DNA of 64,000 bases from assembly GCF_002803085.1 (NCBI RefSeq), contig NZ_NNBJ01000008.1, forward strand, positions 183,645 to 247,644. Direction: 5' to 3'. This stretch comes from Streptomyces sp. CB01201. GTDB taxonomy: Bacteria; Actinomycetota; Actinomycetes; Streptomycetales; Streptomycetaceae. The translations under genes were made by a program, and so were the position numbers. Shown in pieces: positions 1 to 9,463 of the stretch; position 1 is the stretch's first letter, and each line of letters begins with the position of its first letter. The notes beneath the pieces were generated by a model. It was not told the origin of the DNA and made no database searches. It was given only the letters and a program-made list of their open reading frames with translations.

Positions 1-1080
1 CCGATCACCAAGGGCAGCGACTGGGGCTGGGGTTCGACCACCACCCTCGGCCTGCTCGGCGCGGCGGTCCTGGTCCTCGTCCTGTGGGGCGTGATGGAGC
101 TGCGCGTCAAGGCGCCGCTGGTGAACCTGCGCACCACGGCCCGGCGTGAGGTGCTGCTCACCAACCTCGCCTCCACGATGGTCGGCGTCGCCTTCTACGC
201 CATCTCCCTCGTACTCCCCCAGCTGCTCCAGCTGCCCTCCGCCACCGGATACGGCCTCGGTCAGTCGATGGTCGTAGCCGGTCTGTGCGTGGCACCGCTC
301 GGCCTGACGATGATGCTGACGGCCCCGGTCTACGCCCGTCTCTCGGCCAAGTACGGCCCGAAGACCACCCTCATCCTGGGCATGCTGATCATCGCGATCG
401 GCTACGGAGCGGGCCTCGGCCTGATGAGCGCGGCCTGGCAGACCATCATCATCTCGGTGGTCGTCGGCGCGGGCATCGGACTGGCCTACTCCTCGCTTCC
501 GGCGCTGATCATCGGCGCGGTCGACCCGTCCGAGACGGGCGCGGCCAATGGCCTCAACACCCTGATGCGGTCGATCGGTACGTCGGTGTCGAGCGCCGTC
601 ATCGGCATGGTGCTCGCCAACACCTCACAGAAGTTCGGCTCGGTCACGCTGCCGACCATGCACGGCTTCCGCGTGTCGTTCCTGATCGCCACGGCCGCGG
701 TGGCGGGCGGCCTCGCGCTCGCCGTCTTCCTGCCCAAGGGCCGCCCCGCCGCCAAGCCGCAGCTGCGCGCCAGCAGCGAGGAGGACGCGGTGCTGGAGCG
801 GGCCACCGAGGCCCTGGCCGCCTTCCACGGCCAGGTCATCGGCGCCTCCGGCTCGCCCGTCGCCCACGCCAAGGTCACGCTGATCGACCACCGCGGCCGC
901 CAGGCCGGCTCCGCGCACACCGACGAGACCGGCCGGTACGCGGTGCCGGTCCCGCGGGGCGGCGCCTATGTGCTGGCCGCTACGGCCGCGGGCCACGCGC
1001 CGCTGGCGTCCTCGGCCACCCACCACGGGGGCGAGGGGCCGGTGACGGTGGACCTGGCGCTGCCGGTGCCCGCGCTGTAG
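1..1080 (+). CDS. MFS drug exporter (DHA2-like), C-terminal part, with appended carboxypeptidase-regulatory-like domain; 5' end outside window
   Basis: The frame is open from base 1, so the start lies upstream of the window. The visible protein (about 359 residues) has several hydrophobic segments and MFS-type loops such as YARLSAKYGPKTTLILG. The PALIIGAVDPSETGAANGLN stretch is typical of 14-helix DHA2 exporters, which are proton-driven efflux pumps of the cytoplasmic membrane. After the last helix (near LALAVFLPKG) come a short acidic linker and about 85 residues resembling a carboxypeptidase regulatory-like/CnaB beta-sandwich (GQVIGASGSPVAHAKVTLID, then DETGRYAVPVP). By topology this tail should be cytoplasmic. 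Such a fusion is unusual for a permease. The substrate cannot be told. The gene ends before two strong hairpins. Confidence 0.85.
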   Translation, partial: PITKGSDWGWGSTTTLGLLGAAVLVLVLWGVMELRVKAPLVNLRTTARREVLLTNLASTMVGVAFYAISLVLPQLLQLPSATGYGLGQSMVVAGLCVAPLGLTMMLTAPVYARLSAKYGPKTTLILGMLIIAIGYGAGLGLMSAAWQTIIISVVVGAGIGLAYSSLPALIIGAVDPSETGAANGLNTLMRSIGTSVSSAVIGMVLANTSQKFGSVTLPTMHGFRVSFLIATAAVAGGLALAVFLPKGRPAAKPQLRASSEEDAVLERATEALAAFHGQVIGASGSPVAHAKVTLIDHRGRQAGSAHTDETGRYAVPVPRGGAYVLAATAAGHAPLASSATHHGGEGPVTVDLALPVPAL

Positions 1081-1084
1081 CCGT

Positions 1085-1115
1085 CCGGCCGGATCCGCAC
1101 GGCGGATCCGGCCGG
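1085..1115. terminator. 14-bp perfect stem-loop after the MFS exporter
   Basis: A perfect 14-bp inverted repeat (1085-1098 with 1102-1115) has a 3-nt ACG loop and begins 5 nt after the stop. It suits a GC-rich Streptomyces terminator. No U-tract is present, as is common in this genus. Confidence 0.7.
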
Positions 1116-1150
1116 CGATTCCACTCCTCCGGCGATGCCGGGCGGGGCAT

Positions 1151-1195
1151 GAGGCCCTCGGTCGGGCGGGAGCATCCCGCCTGCCCGAGGGCCTC
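1151..1195. terminator. 21-bp stem-loop between convergent MFS genes
   Basis: Bases 1151-1171 pair with 1175-1195 at 19 of 21 positions around a 3-nt loop. It lies between two converging genes and could stop transcription from both sides. Confidence 0.7.
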
Positions 1196-1258
1196 ACGTC
1201 TTTCCGTACGGTCCGCCCTCCCCGGGACCGCACACCTTCCGGGAGCGGTGCCCGGGGC

Positions 1259-2449
1259 TCATTCCTTCTCCGGCACGGGCCGCCGCAGCAGATAGCCGGC
1301 CGCGCAGCAGGCCAGCACCGCCATGCAGCCGATGAACACCAGGCCCGCACCCTCCAGCCCGAGCGGGCCCACCAGGACGCCCACGCCGATCACCGGTACC
1401 GAGATGCCCGTGTAGGCGACCACGAACAGGGTGGAGATCACCGCCGCGCGGTGATTCTCGGGGGATGCCTGGGCCACCGCGGACAGCGCCGCACGGAAGG
1501 TCAGCCCCTGCCCGAAGCCGCCGACCAGCGCGCTCAGCACGATCAGCGGGAGCAGGTCCCAGCGGAGCGCCCCGGCGAGGAGGGCGAGCCCGACCAGGAG
1601 GGCGGCACAGCCCGCGGGCAACGACCGCCGCAGTCCCACCCGGCCGACGGCCAACTGGCCGCCGGTCGAGGCGAAGAAGGCGAGCGCGACGACCAGACCG
1701 CTCGCGGCGTGGTTCTCGACGTCGAGGGACTGCGCGAGGAAGGCGGGGCTCACCGAGGTGAACACCCCGAACAGCGCGAATCCCACGAACGACGCGATGG
1801 CCGCGGGCACGAACACCGGCCGTACCGGCGCCGGCAGCCCCGGCCGCTGCGGGCGCGCGCTGCTGAGGGGCTGCCGCTCCCGTACGGTCTCGGGGAGCCA
1901 CAGCACGACCGCGGCCGAGGCGGCCACCAGGGCCAGGTGCACGATGAACGGCAGGGACAGCGGGTGGCCCGCGTACTGCGCGAGCAGGCCTGCGAGCAGG
2001 GGTCCACAGCCGAGCCCGCCCATGTTGGCGGCCGTCGCCACCAATGTGGCCCGTGCGGCGCCGTCACGCGGCGCCAGGTCCATCACGTAGGCGGTGGCGG
2101 CCCCGGTGAACAGTGCCGCCGACAGGCCCGAGAACAGCCGGCCCACGTACAGCCAGCCAAGGGCGTCGGCCCACAGGAAGCACGCCGCGCTCACGGCGGC
2201 GAAGCCCAGGCCGCAGAGCAGGACCGGCCGTCGGCCCACGGTGTCCGACACGTTGCCCGCGAGCAGGAGCACGCCGATGACCCCGAAGGCGTACACGGCG
2301 TACACGATCGTGACCGTCAGCTCGGAGAAGCCGAACTTGTCCTGGTAGAGGCCGTAGAGGGGGGTCGGGAGCGTGGTGCCCGCCATGCACACGGCGAACA
2401 CCGCCCCGCCGAGCAGACATTGACGCCATCCTCGAAGATCACCGTCCAT
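1259..2449 (-). CDS. MFS transporter, 12-helix type
   Basis: A 396-residue protein of nearly continuous hydrophobic segments. It has the MFS loop 2-3 signature in the form AGNVSDTVGRRPVLLCG (around residue 65) and an ATAYVMDLAPRDGAARAT motif near helix 5, so it is a proton-coupled permease of the cytoplasmic membrane. The N-terminal TLPTPLYGLYQDKFGFSEL stretch is common in actinomycete drug/sugar efflux members of this group. ATG start at 2449. It diverges from the large gene at 2563, sharing about 110 bp of upstream DNA, and converges on the first exporter. The substrate is unknown. Confidence 0.85.
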   Translation of the reverse strand: MDGDLRGWRQCLLGGAVFAVCMAGTTLPTPLYGLYQDKFGFSELTVTIVYAVYAFGVIGVLLLAGNVSDTVGRRPVLLCGLGFAAVSAACFLWADALGWLYVGRLFSGLSAALFTGAATAYVMDLAPRDGAARATLVATAANMGGLGCGPLLAGLLAQYAGHPLSLPFIVHLALVAASAAVVLWLPETVRERQPLSSARPQRPGLPAPVRPVFVPAAIASFVGFALFGVFTSVSPAFLAQSLDVENHAASGLVVALAFFASTGGQLAVGRVGLRRSLPAGCAALLVGLALLAGALRWDLLPLIVLSALVGGFGQGLTFRAALSAVAQASPENHRAAVISTLFVVAYTGISVPVIGVGVLVGPLGLEGAGLVFIGCMAVLACCAAGYLLRRPVPEKE

Positions 2450-2562
2450 GGCACCGAAGGTAACGCCGCAAGCGGTTCCGTTCCGCCCCGCGGTGACGGG
2501 CGCGCCGCCGTGCTCCTCGCTCGCCGGCGGCGATGTCAGTGGGGCGTGCGACCATCCACAGC

Positions 2563-5500
2563 ATGATCGTCCCGCCCGATTCCCTGTTGCCCAGCGCCGG
2601 TACGCACCTCTCGACCACGTACGCCGACTGGGTCACCGCCCATGACCCGGGTGCCGCCGAGGCCGCGCACGCCCTGGTCGAGGACATGCACGGCGAGCTG
2701 GGCCGGTCCTGGACCAAGCCCGGCCGGTTCGTCGAGGCGATGGCGGCCCGGTCGCGGCGGCTGCCGCCGGAGCATCTGCCGTGGTTCTGGGACACGGTGG
2801 GGCATCGGCTGCTCGGCTACGGGAGCAGGCCCGGCGGCCGCGCCTATGCGGCGGCGCGGGCGGCCGAGGCCGAGCACGCGCTACCGGTGAATCCGGGCTA
2901 CCGCAGGGCCAACGCGCTGCTGTTCGCGGCGGGCGGGGCCATGCCGGCCAAGGAGTTCGGGGCGCATCAGCGCTTCCTCGCCGAAACGCTCGACCCGGCG
3001 GCGGCCCACACGGCGCTGGTCGAGTTCCTGACCGCGTGGGCGGGTTCGGCCGCGGACCTTCCGGCGGATCTGGTGCGCCGGACTCGGGCCTCCGCGAAGG
3101 CGGCCGGCCATGGCGACGAGGAGGTCGCGCGGATACTCGGCGCGATCCTGTCGGTGACCCGGGCGAAGTCGGTGCCGGACGCGCTTCTGGCAGCCGCGGA
3201 GCCAGTGCTGACGGTTCATCAGCCGGAGCTTTCGGTCGCGTCCGGGCTCCTGGAGGTCTTCCCCACCGGGCCGGTCGACGGTGGTGCGTGGCTGCGGGTG
3301 CTCATCGGCAGCGGCGCCGCGCAGGCCATGACGGACGGCAGGCTGGTCCCGGAGGGCGGCCTGCACCACTGGGTCGGCAACTTCACCCGCATGTACCAGT
3401 ACGCCGCCCACCGCGGCGGCGGGGTCGGGCAGCAGCAACTGCCGGTGGAATTCCTCGATCTGGTCGGCCGGTTGGGGCCCCGGCTACGGATGGCGGGCGC
3501 GCCGGTGACGGTGCACACCACCCGGCACCACTGCACCGCCCTGGACGCGGACGTTCTGGACGCCCTGCTCGCGGCGGAGGTCGCGGTCGTCGACCCGGGC
3601 TCCGAGACCCGCCTGCGGTTCTGGGGCGAGTCGTCCCGGCGCGATCTCACCGCGCTGGCCGCCGACCCCGTCTTCGGCCCCCGCCTGGAGGGGACCGTGC
3701 ACGCGGACCTGCTTCCCAACTGGTCGACGGCACACCGGCGTCCCGGGTCGGCGGTGACGCTGCTCCCGGGCAACGACGGCATCGCCCAGGGGGTCGCGGG
3801 GCGCGTGGGCAAGCTCGTCGACACCCTCGCCGGCGGTGGCATGGCCGGGGCCGAAGAGGCGGTGTCCGAGCTGGGGATCCTGCTCGACCGGCCGACGGTG
3901 ACGGCACTCGGCGGGATCGCCGACGCCCTCGCGGACGCGGCGGTGGGGGGCGCGCTGCGCCGCTCGCTGGCCGCCGGCCTGCCGGAGGAACTGGCTTGGC
4001 CCGCGCTGGAGTTGGAGTACGCGCGCTTCGCCGAGGAGGCCGGTCCGGAGGCGGCGGGCAGCCCCGCGCCGGGCGTGGCCGGAGTGACGGCCACCTGGCC
4101 GGTGCTCACGCTGTTCGGGCGGGACCGGGCGGTGGCCGTCGGCCCCGACGGGGTGCGCGCCTCCTGCGACTTCACGGTCCCGAAGGGCGCGACGATGTTC
4201 GCCGTCCATTACGTGGGCGGCTCGTTCCTGGTGAGCTGGACGCTCAAGCCGAGCCCGTACCACTGCGACACCGCCGTCTGGTCCGACCGCCCCGACGAGC
4301 CGTTCACCCCGGAGGAGAACCAGGGTCTGGTCCCCTTCGGCGGCACCCTGGACGGCGCGTACGGCTTCCAGTTCGAGACCGCGGACGGCGAGGGCCGGCA
4401 CGGCGGTCAGCGGGCACTGCGCCCGGGCGGCACCGAGGGCATCGACGGGGACGAGCTGCAACTTCGGGACGGCTCCCGGATCTGGACCAGGGGGGTGTAC
4501 GGGACGCGCGACTGGGAGGCGGTCGACCCCGTCACGGGCGAGCCCCACGGACCTGTGCCGCTTCCCGGGTTCCCCGGACGCCCGGCGAGCGCCGACCGCA
4601 CGGCCCAGCCGTCCGGGCGGTCCGAGTCGCCCGCGTCCCAGTCCCAGTCCGAGTCCGAGTCCGAGTCCGAGGAAGGCATGGCGCTTGCGCCACAGATTCT
4701 TCAACTGGCGCCCCTGCCGCCCGAGTTGAGTGATTCACCGCTGGGTTCCCGGGACGGCCTGGTGGGCACCCGGGTGCTGTTCCGCACCCGGCACCGCGAC
4801 CACGCCCCCGACCACTTCCTGGTGCGGAGCATCGACGGACGCACGGCGCGCTTCGACATCGACCGGCCCGGCCAGGAGCCGTGGGCGCTGTGGGCGGCAC
4901 CGGAGGGGGCGCTGGAGGACGTGGTGCTGGCCGAGGCGGAGACGCTGACCGGCGTGCGCGCCTACGCCGCCGACGGGTCGCTGCTGTGGGAACTGGACGG
5001 CCACGACACCCCTCGCCGCCCACGGACGCAGCCGGCCCGCAGGGTCACCGTGTCGACGGGCGTGGCCCTGCCCCCGGCGTTCTGGTACCTGCTGCGGACC
5101 CGGGACCGGGCCGGTTCGCGCGCGCTGCGGACGGTGGAGCAGCGCACGGCGGACGCGCTGCTCAGGGCAGCGCTGGACGGCCCGGAGGCGCTGCGCGCGG
5201 CCGTGGCCCGGGAGGTGCCCGGCATCACCGATCCGGTGCTCGCCGAGGCCGTGGCCGCTGTGGCCGTGCGGGCGGCGCGGGTGGAGCGGCGGCGCCGGAC
5301 CCTGCACCGGCGCGTCACCATCCTTGCCGAGGCCCCGCCCGTCCTGCCGCGCGGCTCGGCGCCGGACACCGAGCTGATGCCGGCCCTGTTCGGCCTCGTC
5401 CACGACGGGGAGCGCGATCCCTGGCGCCGGGTGCCCGACGCCGCCACGACCGCGACGCTCGGCGCCCTCGCCGCCGACGGCGCCTGCCTGGCCGGGACGA

Positions 5501-7365
5501 TCTCCGAGGAGGTACGGCGGCTCTCACCGCCCGCACCGCCGTGCGACTGGTCGCAGTTGCTCGGCGCGATAGACGCCGCGGCCTGGCGAGCGGCGGTGGC
5601 ACCGACGCCGGACACCGAACGCGCCGCGCTGTGCGCGCTCCTGGAGACCTGGGCCGAGCAGCCCTTCGCCCGTGCGGGCAGCCGGTGGTGGGTGGGCCGC
5701 ACCTCCGATGCGGCCGGCCTGGACGGGTTGCGGGCGGCCGGTATCGCCGTGGCCTGCGCAGCGGTTCGGGCCGGCGGCAGGCAGCGCTGGTTCGTGGCAC
5801 CGGCGGCGGAGGACCCGGAGGCCGATCCGGTGCCGTCGGCGGTGCCGGCACGGCTCGTCACGGTCGGGCGGGACGACGCGGCACGCCTGAGGGCGCTGCT
5901 GGCGGCGGTCGGCACGCACGGCCCGCTCCCCCTGCCCGACTCGGCGGTCGCGCGCTTCGCCGAACTCACCGGCGTACGAAGGCCCGTGGCCCGGCTCGTG
6001 GTCGCGGGGCTCGTGGGCCGGCCCGACCGCGAAGCGGACCGGGACCTGGTGCGCAAGGCGCCCTACCGGACGCCCCCGATGGTGGCCGAGTCCTACGACC
6101 GGCTCCGCGCGAAGCTCGGCCCGGACGGGCAACGGGCGGTCCTGGCCGCCGCCCTCCCGCAGGACCCTGCGGAGCTGTGGCGGCCGGGCGGGGTGGAAGA
6201 AGCCGCGGCACGGATGGCCGGGGTGTGGTGCGAGCGGCTCGGCGCCCTGCCCGCGGTGCACGACGACGCGGCCGACGCCCTGGAATCCGTCCTCGGCCTG
6301 CCCGAGGTGTGGGCCCGGCGGCTGGCGGGCGGGTACGAAGCCGCTGCCGACGCCACCGTGGAGGCGGCGGGCTGGGAGCTCGCGGCGAGCGCGTACAGCA
6401 CGGGCGTCGACGTCCGGGCCGTGCCGCCGGCCGGGCCCCGGCTGCCGTACGGCACGCCGGTGGGCCTGGCGTACCAGGCGATGGCTGCCGCGCTGGCGTG
6501 GGCCTGGACGGACCGGCCCGTGGGCGACCCCGCGGTGGCGGGGGCGGTGGCCCTGTACGAGCGGCTGCGGGCCGAACTGGATCGCCCGGAGCTGCTGTTG
6601 GTACTGGCGCACGGCCGGGTCAAGGACAGCCCGGAGGGGATCGCGGACCGGTTCGGGCCCGGACGGCTTCCGGTGGCCGGGGACGCCCGCAAGGCGGCGG
6701 GCCCCGTGCCGTCGACCGCGTACGACTGGGGCCCGCTGGTGGTGTGCGCACCGGGCGGCGAGAGCTTCCTGCGTCCGGCGGCGGTCGCCGACCCCGAGGC
6801 CTGGCGCCGGGTCAGGGAGGTCGCCGACCTGTCGGGAGAGCTCGACCGGGTGGCCCCGCTCCTCGTCGGCGGCGGTCTGGAGCGCATGATGCGCCGGTCC
6901 CTGTCGGGAGCGGTGCCTACCGGGGCGTACGAGGCCGATCCTCGCCAGTCCTGTCCCGAGCTCGTCGCCCGGGTGGCTCAGGAGCTGGCGGTCGGCCCGG
7001 ACGCGGCGGCGCTCCACCTCCAGCTCGCGACCCTGGCGGCGCCCACCGACCGCGACGTACGGCGGTGGAACGGATGGTCGGCCGCACGGCACGCCGAGGT
7101 CCGCAGGGAGCTGCTCGGCACGGGTGCGGTGGTGGAGGCGCGGCGGGCGCGAGCGGGCCGGACGCTGTTCCTGCCCGGCGATTGGACCGAACTCAAGGCC
7201 CCCCACCTCCCCTTGGAGACCGTGAAGCTGGCGGCCCACGCGGTGCGTCCGCTCCGGGGCAACGGGATCCTCGCCCCGTTCCTCCGGATCCTGCCGACGG
7301 CGCCGCTGCACGAGATGTTCGCGCAGGCATGGGCGCGGCAATCCGGGACGAGCCAACCGGCTTGA
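2563..7365 (+). CDS. Very large uncharacterised actinomycete protein (about 1600 residues)
   Basis: I do not recognise a functional family. The N-terminal ~520 residues are mostly helical. Residues ~540-690 are beta-rich with many Trp, Tyr and Gly (for example VGGSFLVSWTLKPSPYHCDT). A low-complexity Ser/Gln/Glu linker follows at ~685-705, then a second beta-rich patch (~720-830), then a long Ala/Leu/Arg-rich helical half to the end. No signal peptide, membrane segment, Walker motif or catalytic signature stands out, so it is probably cytoplasmic. I chose ATG 2563 (MIVPPDSLLPSAG); an in-frame ATG at 2533 is possible and neither has a strong ribosome site. I recall similar giant proteins near MoxR/VWA-type ATPase genes in Streptomyces, but none lies next to this one. 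Confidence 0.75.
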   Translation: MIVPPDSLLPSAGTHLSTTYADWVTAHDPGAAEAAHALVEDMHGELGRSWTKPGRFVEAMAARSRRLPPEHLPWFWDTVGHRLLGYGSRPGGRAYAAARAAEAEHALPVNPGYRRANALLFAAGGAMPAKEFGAHQRFLAETLDPAAAHTALVEFLTAWAGSAADLPADLVRRTRASAKAAGHGDEEVARILGAILSVTRAKSVPDALLAAAEPVLTVHQPELSVASGLLEVFPTGPVDGGAWLRVLIGSGAAQAMTDGRLVPEGGLHHWVGNFTRMYQYAAHRGGGVGQQQLPVEFLDLVGRLGPRLRMAGAPVTVHTTRHHCTALDADVLDALLAAEVAVVDPGSETRLRFWGESSRRDLTALAADPVFGPRLEGTVHADLLPNWSTAHRRPGSAVTLLPGNDGIAQGVAGRVGKLVDTLAGGGMAGAEEAVSELGILLDRPTVTALGGIADALADAAVGGALRRSLAAGLPEELAWPALELEYARFAEEAGPEAAGSPAPGVAGVTATWPVLTLFGRDRAVAVGPDGVRASCDFTVPKGATMFAVHYVGGSFLVSWTLKPSPYHCDTAVWSDRPDEPFTPEENQGLVPFGGTLDGAYGFQFETADGEGRHGGQRALRPGGTEGIDGDELQLRDGSRIWTRGVYGTRDWEAVDPVTGEPHGPVPLPGFPGRPASADRTAQPSGRSESPASQSQSESESESEEGMALAPQILQLAPLPPELSDSPLGSRDGLVGTRVLFRTRHRDHAPDHFLVRSIDGRTARFDIDRPGQEPWALWAAPEGALEDVVLAEAETLTGVRAYAADGSLLWELDGHDTPRRPRTQPARRVTVSTGVALPPAFWYLLRTRDRAGSRALRTVEQRTADALLRAALDGPEALRAAVAREVPGITDPVLAEAVAAVAVRAARVERRRRTLHRRVTILAEAPPVLPRGSAPDTELMPALFGLVHDGERDPWRRVPDAATTATLGALAADGACLAGTISEEVRRLSPPAPPCDWSQLLGAIDAAAWRAAVAPTPDTERAALCALLETWAEQPFARAGSRWWVGRTSDAAGLDGLRAAGIAVACAAVRAGGRQRWFVAPAAEDPEADPVPSAVPARLVTVGRDDAARLRALLAAVGTHGPLPLPDSAVARFAELTGVRRPVARLVVAGLVGRPDREADRDLVRKAPYRTPPMVAESYDRLRAKLGPDGQRAVLAAALPQDPAELWRPGGVEEAAARMAGVWCERLGALPAVHDDAADALESVLGLPEVWARRLAGGYEAAADATVEAAGWELAASAYSTGVDVRAVPPAGPRLPYGTPVGLAYQAMAAALAWAWTDRPVGDPAVAGAVALYERLRAELDRPELLLVLAHGRVKDSPEGIADRFGPGRLPVAGDARKAAGPVPSTAYDWGPLVVCAPGGESFLRPAAVADPEAWRRVREVADLSGELDRVAPLLVGGGLERMMRRSLSGAVPTGAYEADPRQSCPELVARVAQELAVGPDAAALHLQLATLAAPTDRDVRRWNGWSAARHAEVRRELLGTGAVVEARRARAGRTLFLPGDWTELKAPHLPLETVKLAAHAVRPLRGNGILAPFLRILPTAPLHEMFAQAWARQSGTSQPA
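4639..4668 (+). repeat. Five tandem (C/G)AGTCC hexamers encoding a Ser/Gln/Glu linker
   Basis: Five exact-register hexamers encode alternating QS/ES residues in the linker of the 1600-residue protein. They lie in frame, so copy-number change would alter linker length without a frameshift. Confidence 0.85.
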
Positions 7366-7370
7366 CAGAT

Positions 7371-7401
7371 GGGGGAGTTGAGAGGGCGAGTCAACTCCCC
7401 C
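7371..7401. terminator. Bidirectional stem-loop between convergent genes
   Basis: An 11-bp perfect stem (7371-7381 with 7391-7401) and a 9-nt loop sit between the stop of the large gene and the stop of the minus-strand permease. Confidence 0.75.
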
Positions 7402-7411
7402 GGGACCCGTA

Positions 7412-9064
7412 TCAGCCGGACCGGCCCTTCCGGCCGTCCTTCTTGCCCTTTCCCTGCGAGCGGTGCGGCAGATGGGGCAGATGGCCCTGGCGCAGCTGCA
7501 ACCAGACGTCACGGGCCCGGCGGCCCGCGTGGGTGCGGCTCTGCGCCACCAGTTCGCGGGCCTCCTCCTCCGACTCGACCATGGCAGAGGACCCGCGCAG
7601 CGGCTTGCCCGCGGTCTCCCGCAGGAACAGTGCCGAGATCACCCCGATCACGCCGGCCACCATCAGGTAGTAGGCCGGCACGAGCTCATTGCCCGTGGCG
7701 TTGACCAGCGCGGAGGCCACCAGCGGAGTCGTACCGCCGAACAGCGACACCGAGAGGTTGAACGCGAGGGACAGGCCGCCGTAGCGCAGATGGGTCGGGA
7801 AGAGCGCGGGCAGCGTGGCAGCGCTCGTCCCGGCGAAGCACACCAGGAGCAGCCCGAGCACGACACAGCCGATGGCGGGCAGGACGATGCCGCCCTGTCG
7901 GATCAGCTGGAAGACGGGCAGCGCGAGGACGACCATCGCGATACCGCCCCACAGGAACAGCGGCCGCCGTCCGTAGCGGTCCGAGGAACGGCCCACGGCG
8001 GTGATGGTGAGGACGACGAGCACCATCGTGCCGAGCACCAGGAGCTGCGCGGTGAGCTCGGACTGGCCGAGGGTGGTGCTCATGTAGGTCGGCAGGTACG
8101 ACGTCACCATGTAGTTGGTGACGTTGTAGAGCAGGACCAGCCCGATGCACACGAGCATGGCCTGCCAGTGGTGGGTGAAGACCTCCTTGAGACGGCCCCG
8201 TCCCGACATGCGCGCCTGCTCAAGACGCTCTTCCTCCTCGGGCGTGGCGCCGCCGCGCGCCGCCGCCTGCCGTCCGCGTTCCTCGGCCTCCTGGAACGCG
8301 GGCGTCTCGTCGAGCTTGAGCCGCATGTAGAGGCCGATGAGCCCGAGGGGACCGGCGATGTAGAACGGGATCCGCCAGCCCCAGTCGAGCATCTGGTCCT
8401 CCGACAGGACCCCGGTCAGGACGGTGACCAGGCCGGAGCCGAGCGAGTACCCGACGAACGTGCCGAAGTCGAGCCAGCTGCCGAGGAAGCCCCGCATCCG
8501 GTCGGGTGAGTACTCGGCGATGTAAGTGGTGGCCCCGGCGTACTCACCGCCGGTGGAGAAGCCCTGCACGAGCCGGCAGACGAGCAGCAGGATCGGGGCG
8601 GCGAGCCCGATCGACTTGTAGCCCGGCAGGAAACCCACCGCGAAGGTGCTGATCGCCATCATGATCATGGTGACGGCGAGCACCTTCTGGCGCCCCACAC
8701 GGTCGCCGAGGGGCCCGAACACGAGCCCCCCGATCGGCCGGACGACAAAGGCCGCGGCGAAGGTGGCGAAGGTCGAGATGACCTGGGCGCCCGGCGAACT
8801 CGACGGGAAGAAGACCTTGCCGAGGGTGGCGGCGACATAGGCGTAGACACCGAAGTCGAACCACTCCATCGTGTTGCCGAGCGCGGCCGCCGACACGGCC
8901 CGGCGTACTGCGGGCTTGTCGGCCACCTTGACGTCGTCCGCACTCAGGCTCTTCTTGCGACGGCGCAGCAGCGTCCGCACCATGCGCTCGGTCTGCGGGC
9001 TCCCCGAGCCGAACCCGCGACCTCGATGACCCGGGGGTGTGGGCCCCGGCCTGCTTGATTTCAT
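7412..9064 (-). CDS. MFS metabolite:H+ symporter (ProP/glycine-betaine-like)
   Basis: A 550-residue permease with the hallmarks of the metabolite:H+ symporter branch. These are a GNTMEWFDFGVYAYVA entry to helix 1, the FVVRPIGGLVFGPLGDRVGR loop, and GFSTGGEYAGATTYIAEYSP. The family includes ProP osmoprotectant and dicarboxylate carriers. A charged central loop (ERGRQAAARGGATPEEEE) and a Lys/Arg-rich C-terminal tail ending GKGKKDGRKGRSG lie in the cytoplasm. I chose ATG 9064 because AGGTG lies about 4 nt upstream; an internal ATG at 8983 would remove 27 residues of Arg/Pro-rich N terminus. The substrate is not determinable. Confidence 0.85.
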   Translation of the reverse strand: MKSSRPGPTPPGHRGRGFGSGSPQTERMVRTLLRRRKKSLSADDVKVADKPAVRRAVSAAALGNTMEWFDFGVYAYVAATLGKVFFPSSSPGAQVISTFATFAAAFVVRPIGGLVFGPLGDRVGRQKVLAVTMIMMAISTFAVGFLPGYKSIGLAAPILLLVCRLVQGFSTGGEYAGATTYIAEYSPDRMRGFLGSWLDFGTFVGYSLGSGLVTVLTGVLSEDQMLDWGWRIPFYIAGPLGLIGLYMRLKLDETPAFQEAEERGRQAAARGGATPEEEERLEQARMSGRGRLKEVFTHHWQAMLVCIGLVLLYNVTNYMVTSYLPTYMSTTLGQSELTAQLLVLGTMVLVVLTITAVGRSSDRYGRRPLFLWGGIAMVVLALPVFQLIRQGGIVLPAIGCVVLGLLLVCFAGTSAATLPALFPTHLRYGGLSLAFNLSVSLFGGTTPLVASALVNATGNELVPAYYLMVAGVIGVISALFLRETAGKPLRGSSAMVESEEEARELVAQSRTHAGRRARDVWLQLRQGHLPHLPHRSQGKGKKDGRKGRSG

Positions 9065-9463
9065 GGGCACCTGTGCGTCGTGTCGGTGGTTGTGGCTGTG
9101 GGATCTGCGGTCTTGGGGTCGTGGACCGGCTTGGAGCGGGGTGGGCACGCTGCCGAGCACCGGCCAGATGTCCGGTACGCGGCATACGTACCTCAACTCT
9201 CCACTGCTGGCGCGCTGCGCGCACCGCAAGCGCGGACGCGGCGTGTCGCCCGGGGCCCTCGGACGCCCCGGGCACCAGCGGGCCCGGTGCCGCCCGGGCC
9301 GGGGTGTGCGACCGCTCTACGCTGTGCGCATGACTCTTCGCCGAGCCGTCAGCGGGGTGGGCACCCAGGGCCCTCGGCCCGTCTCCACCGCCCAACGCCC
9401 CATGCCCCACGCCCCACGCCCCACGTCCCACGTCCCACGTCCCACGGAAGGTGAACGCGCGGC
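9065..9463. other. 399-bp divergent intergenic region
   Basis: This separates the ProP-like permease from the methyltransferase. The first ~170 bp are G/T-rich on the plus strand and form the leader of the permease. The right end carries the heptamer repeat at 9395-9443. Short open frames here overlap each other on both strands and have no good ribosome site, so I call no gene. Confidence 0.6.
9395..9443 (+). repeat. Seven tandem heptamers (ACGCCCC/ACGTCCC) just upstream of the methyltransferase
   Basis: Seven back-to-back 7-bp units run ACGCCCC, ATGCCCC, ACGCCCC twice, then ACGTCCC three times. They end a few bases before the GGAAGG ribosome site of the gene starting at 9464, so they lie in its 5' leader or promoter. 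Confidence 0.85.
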
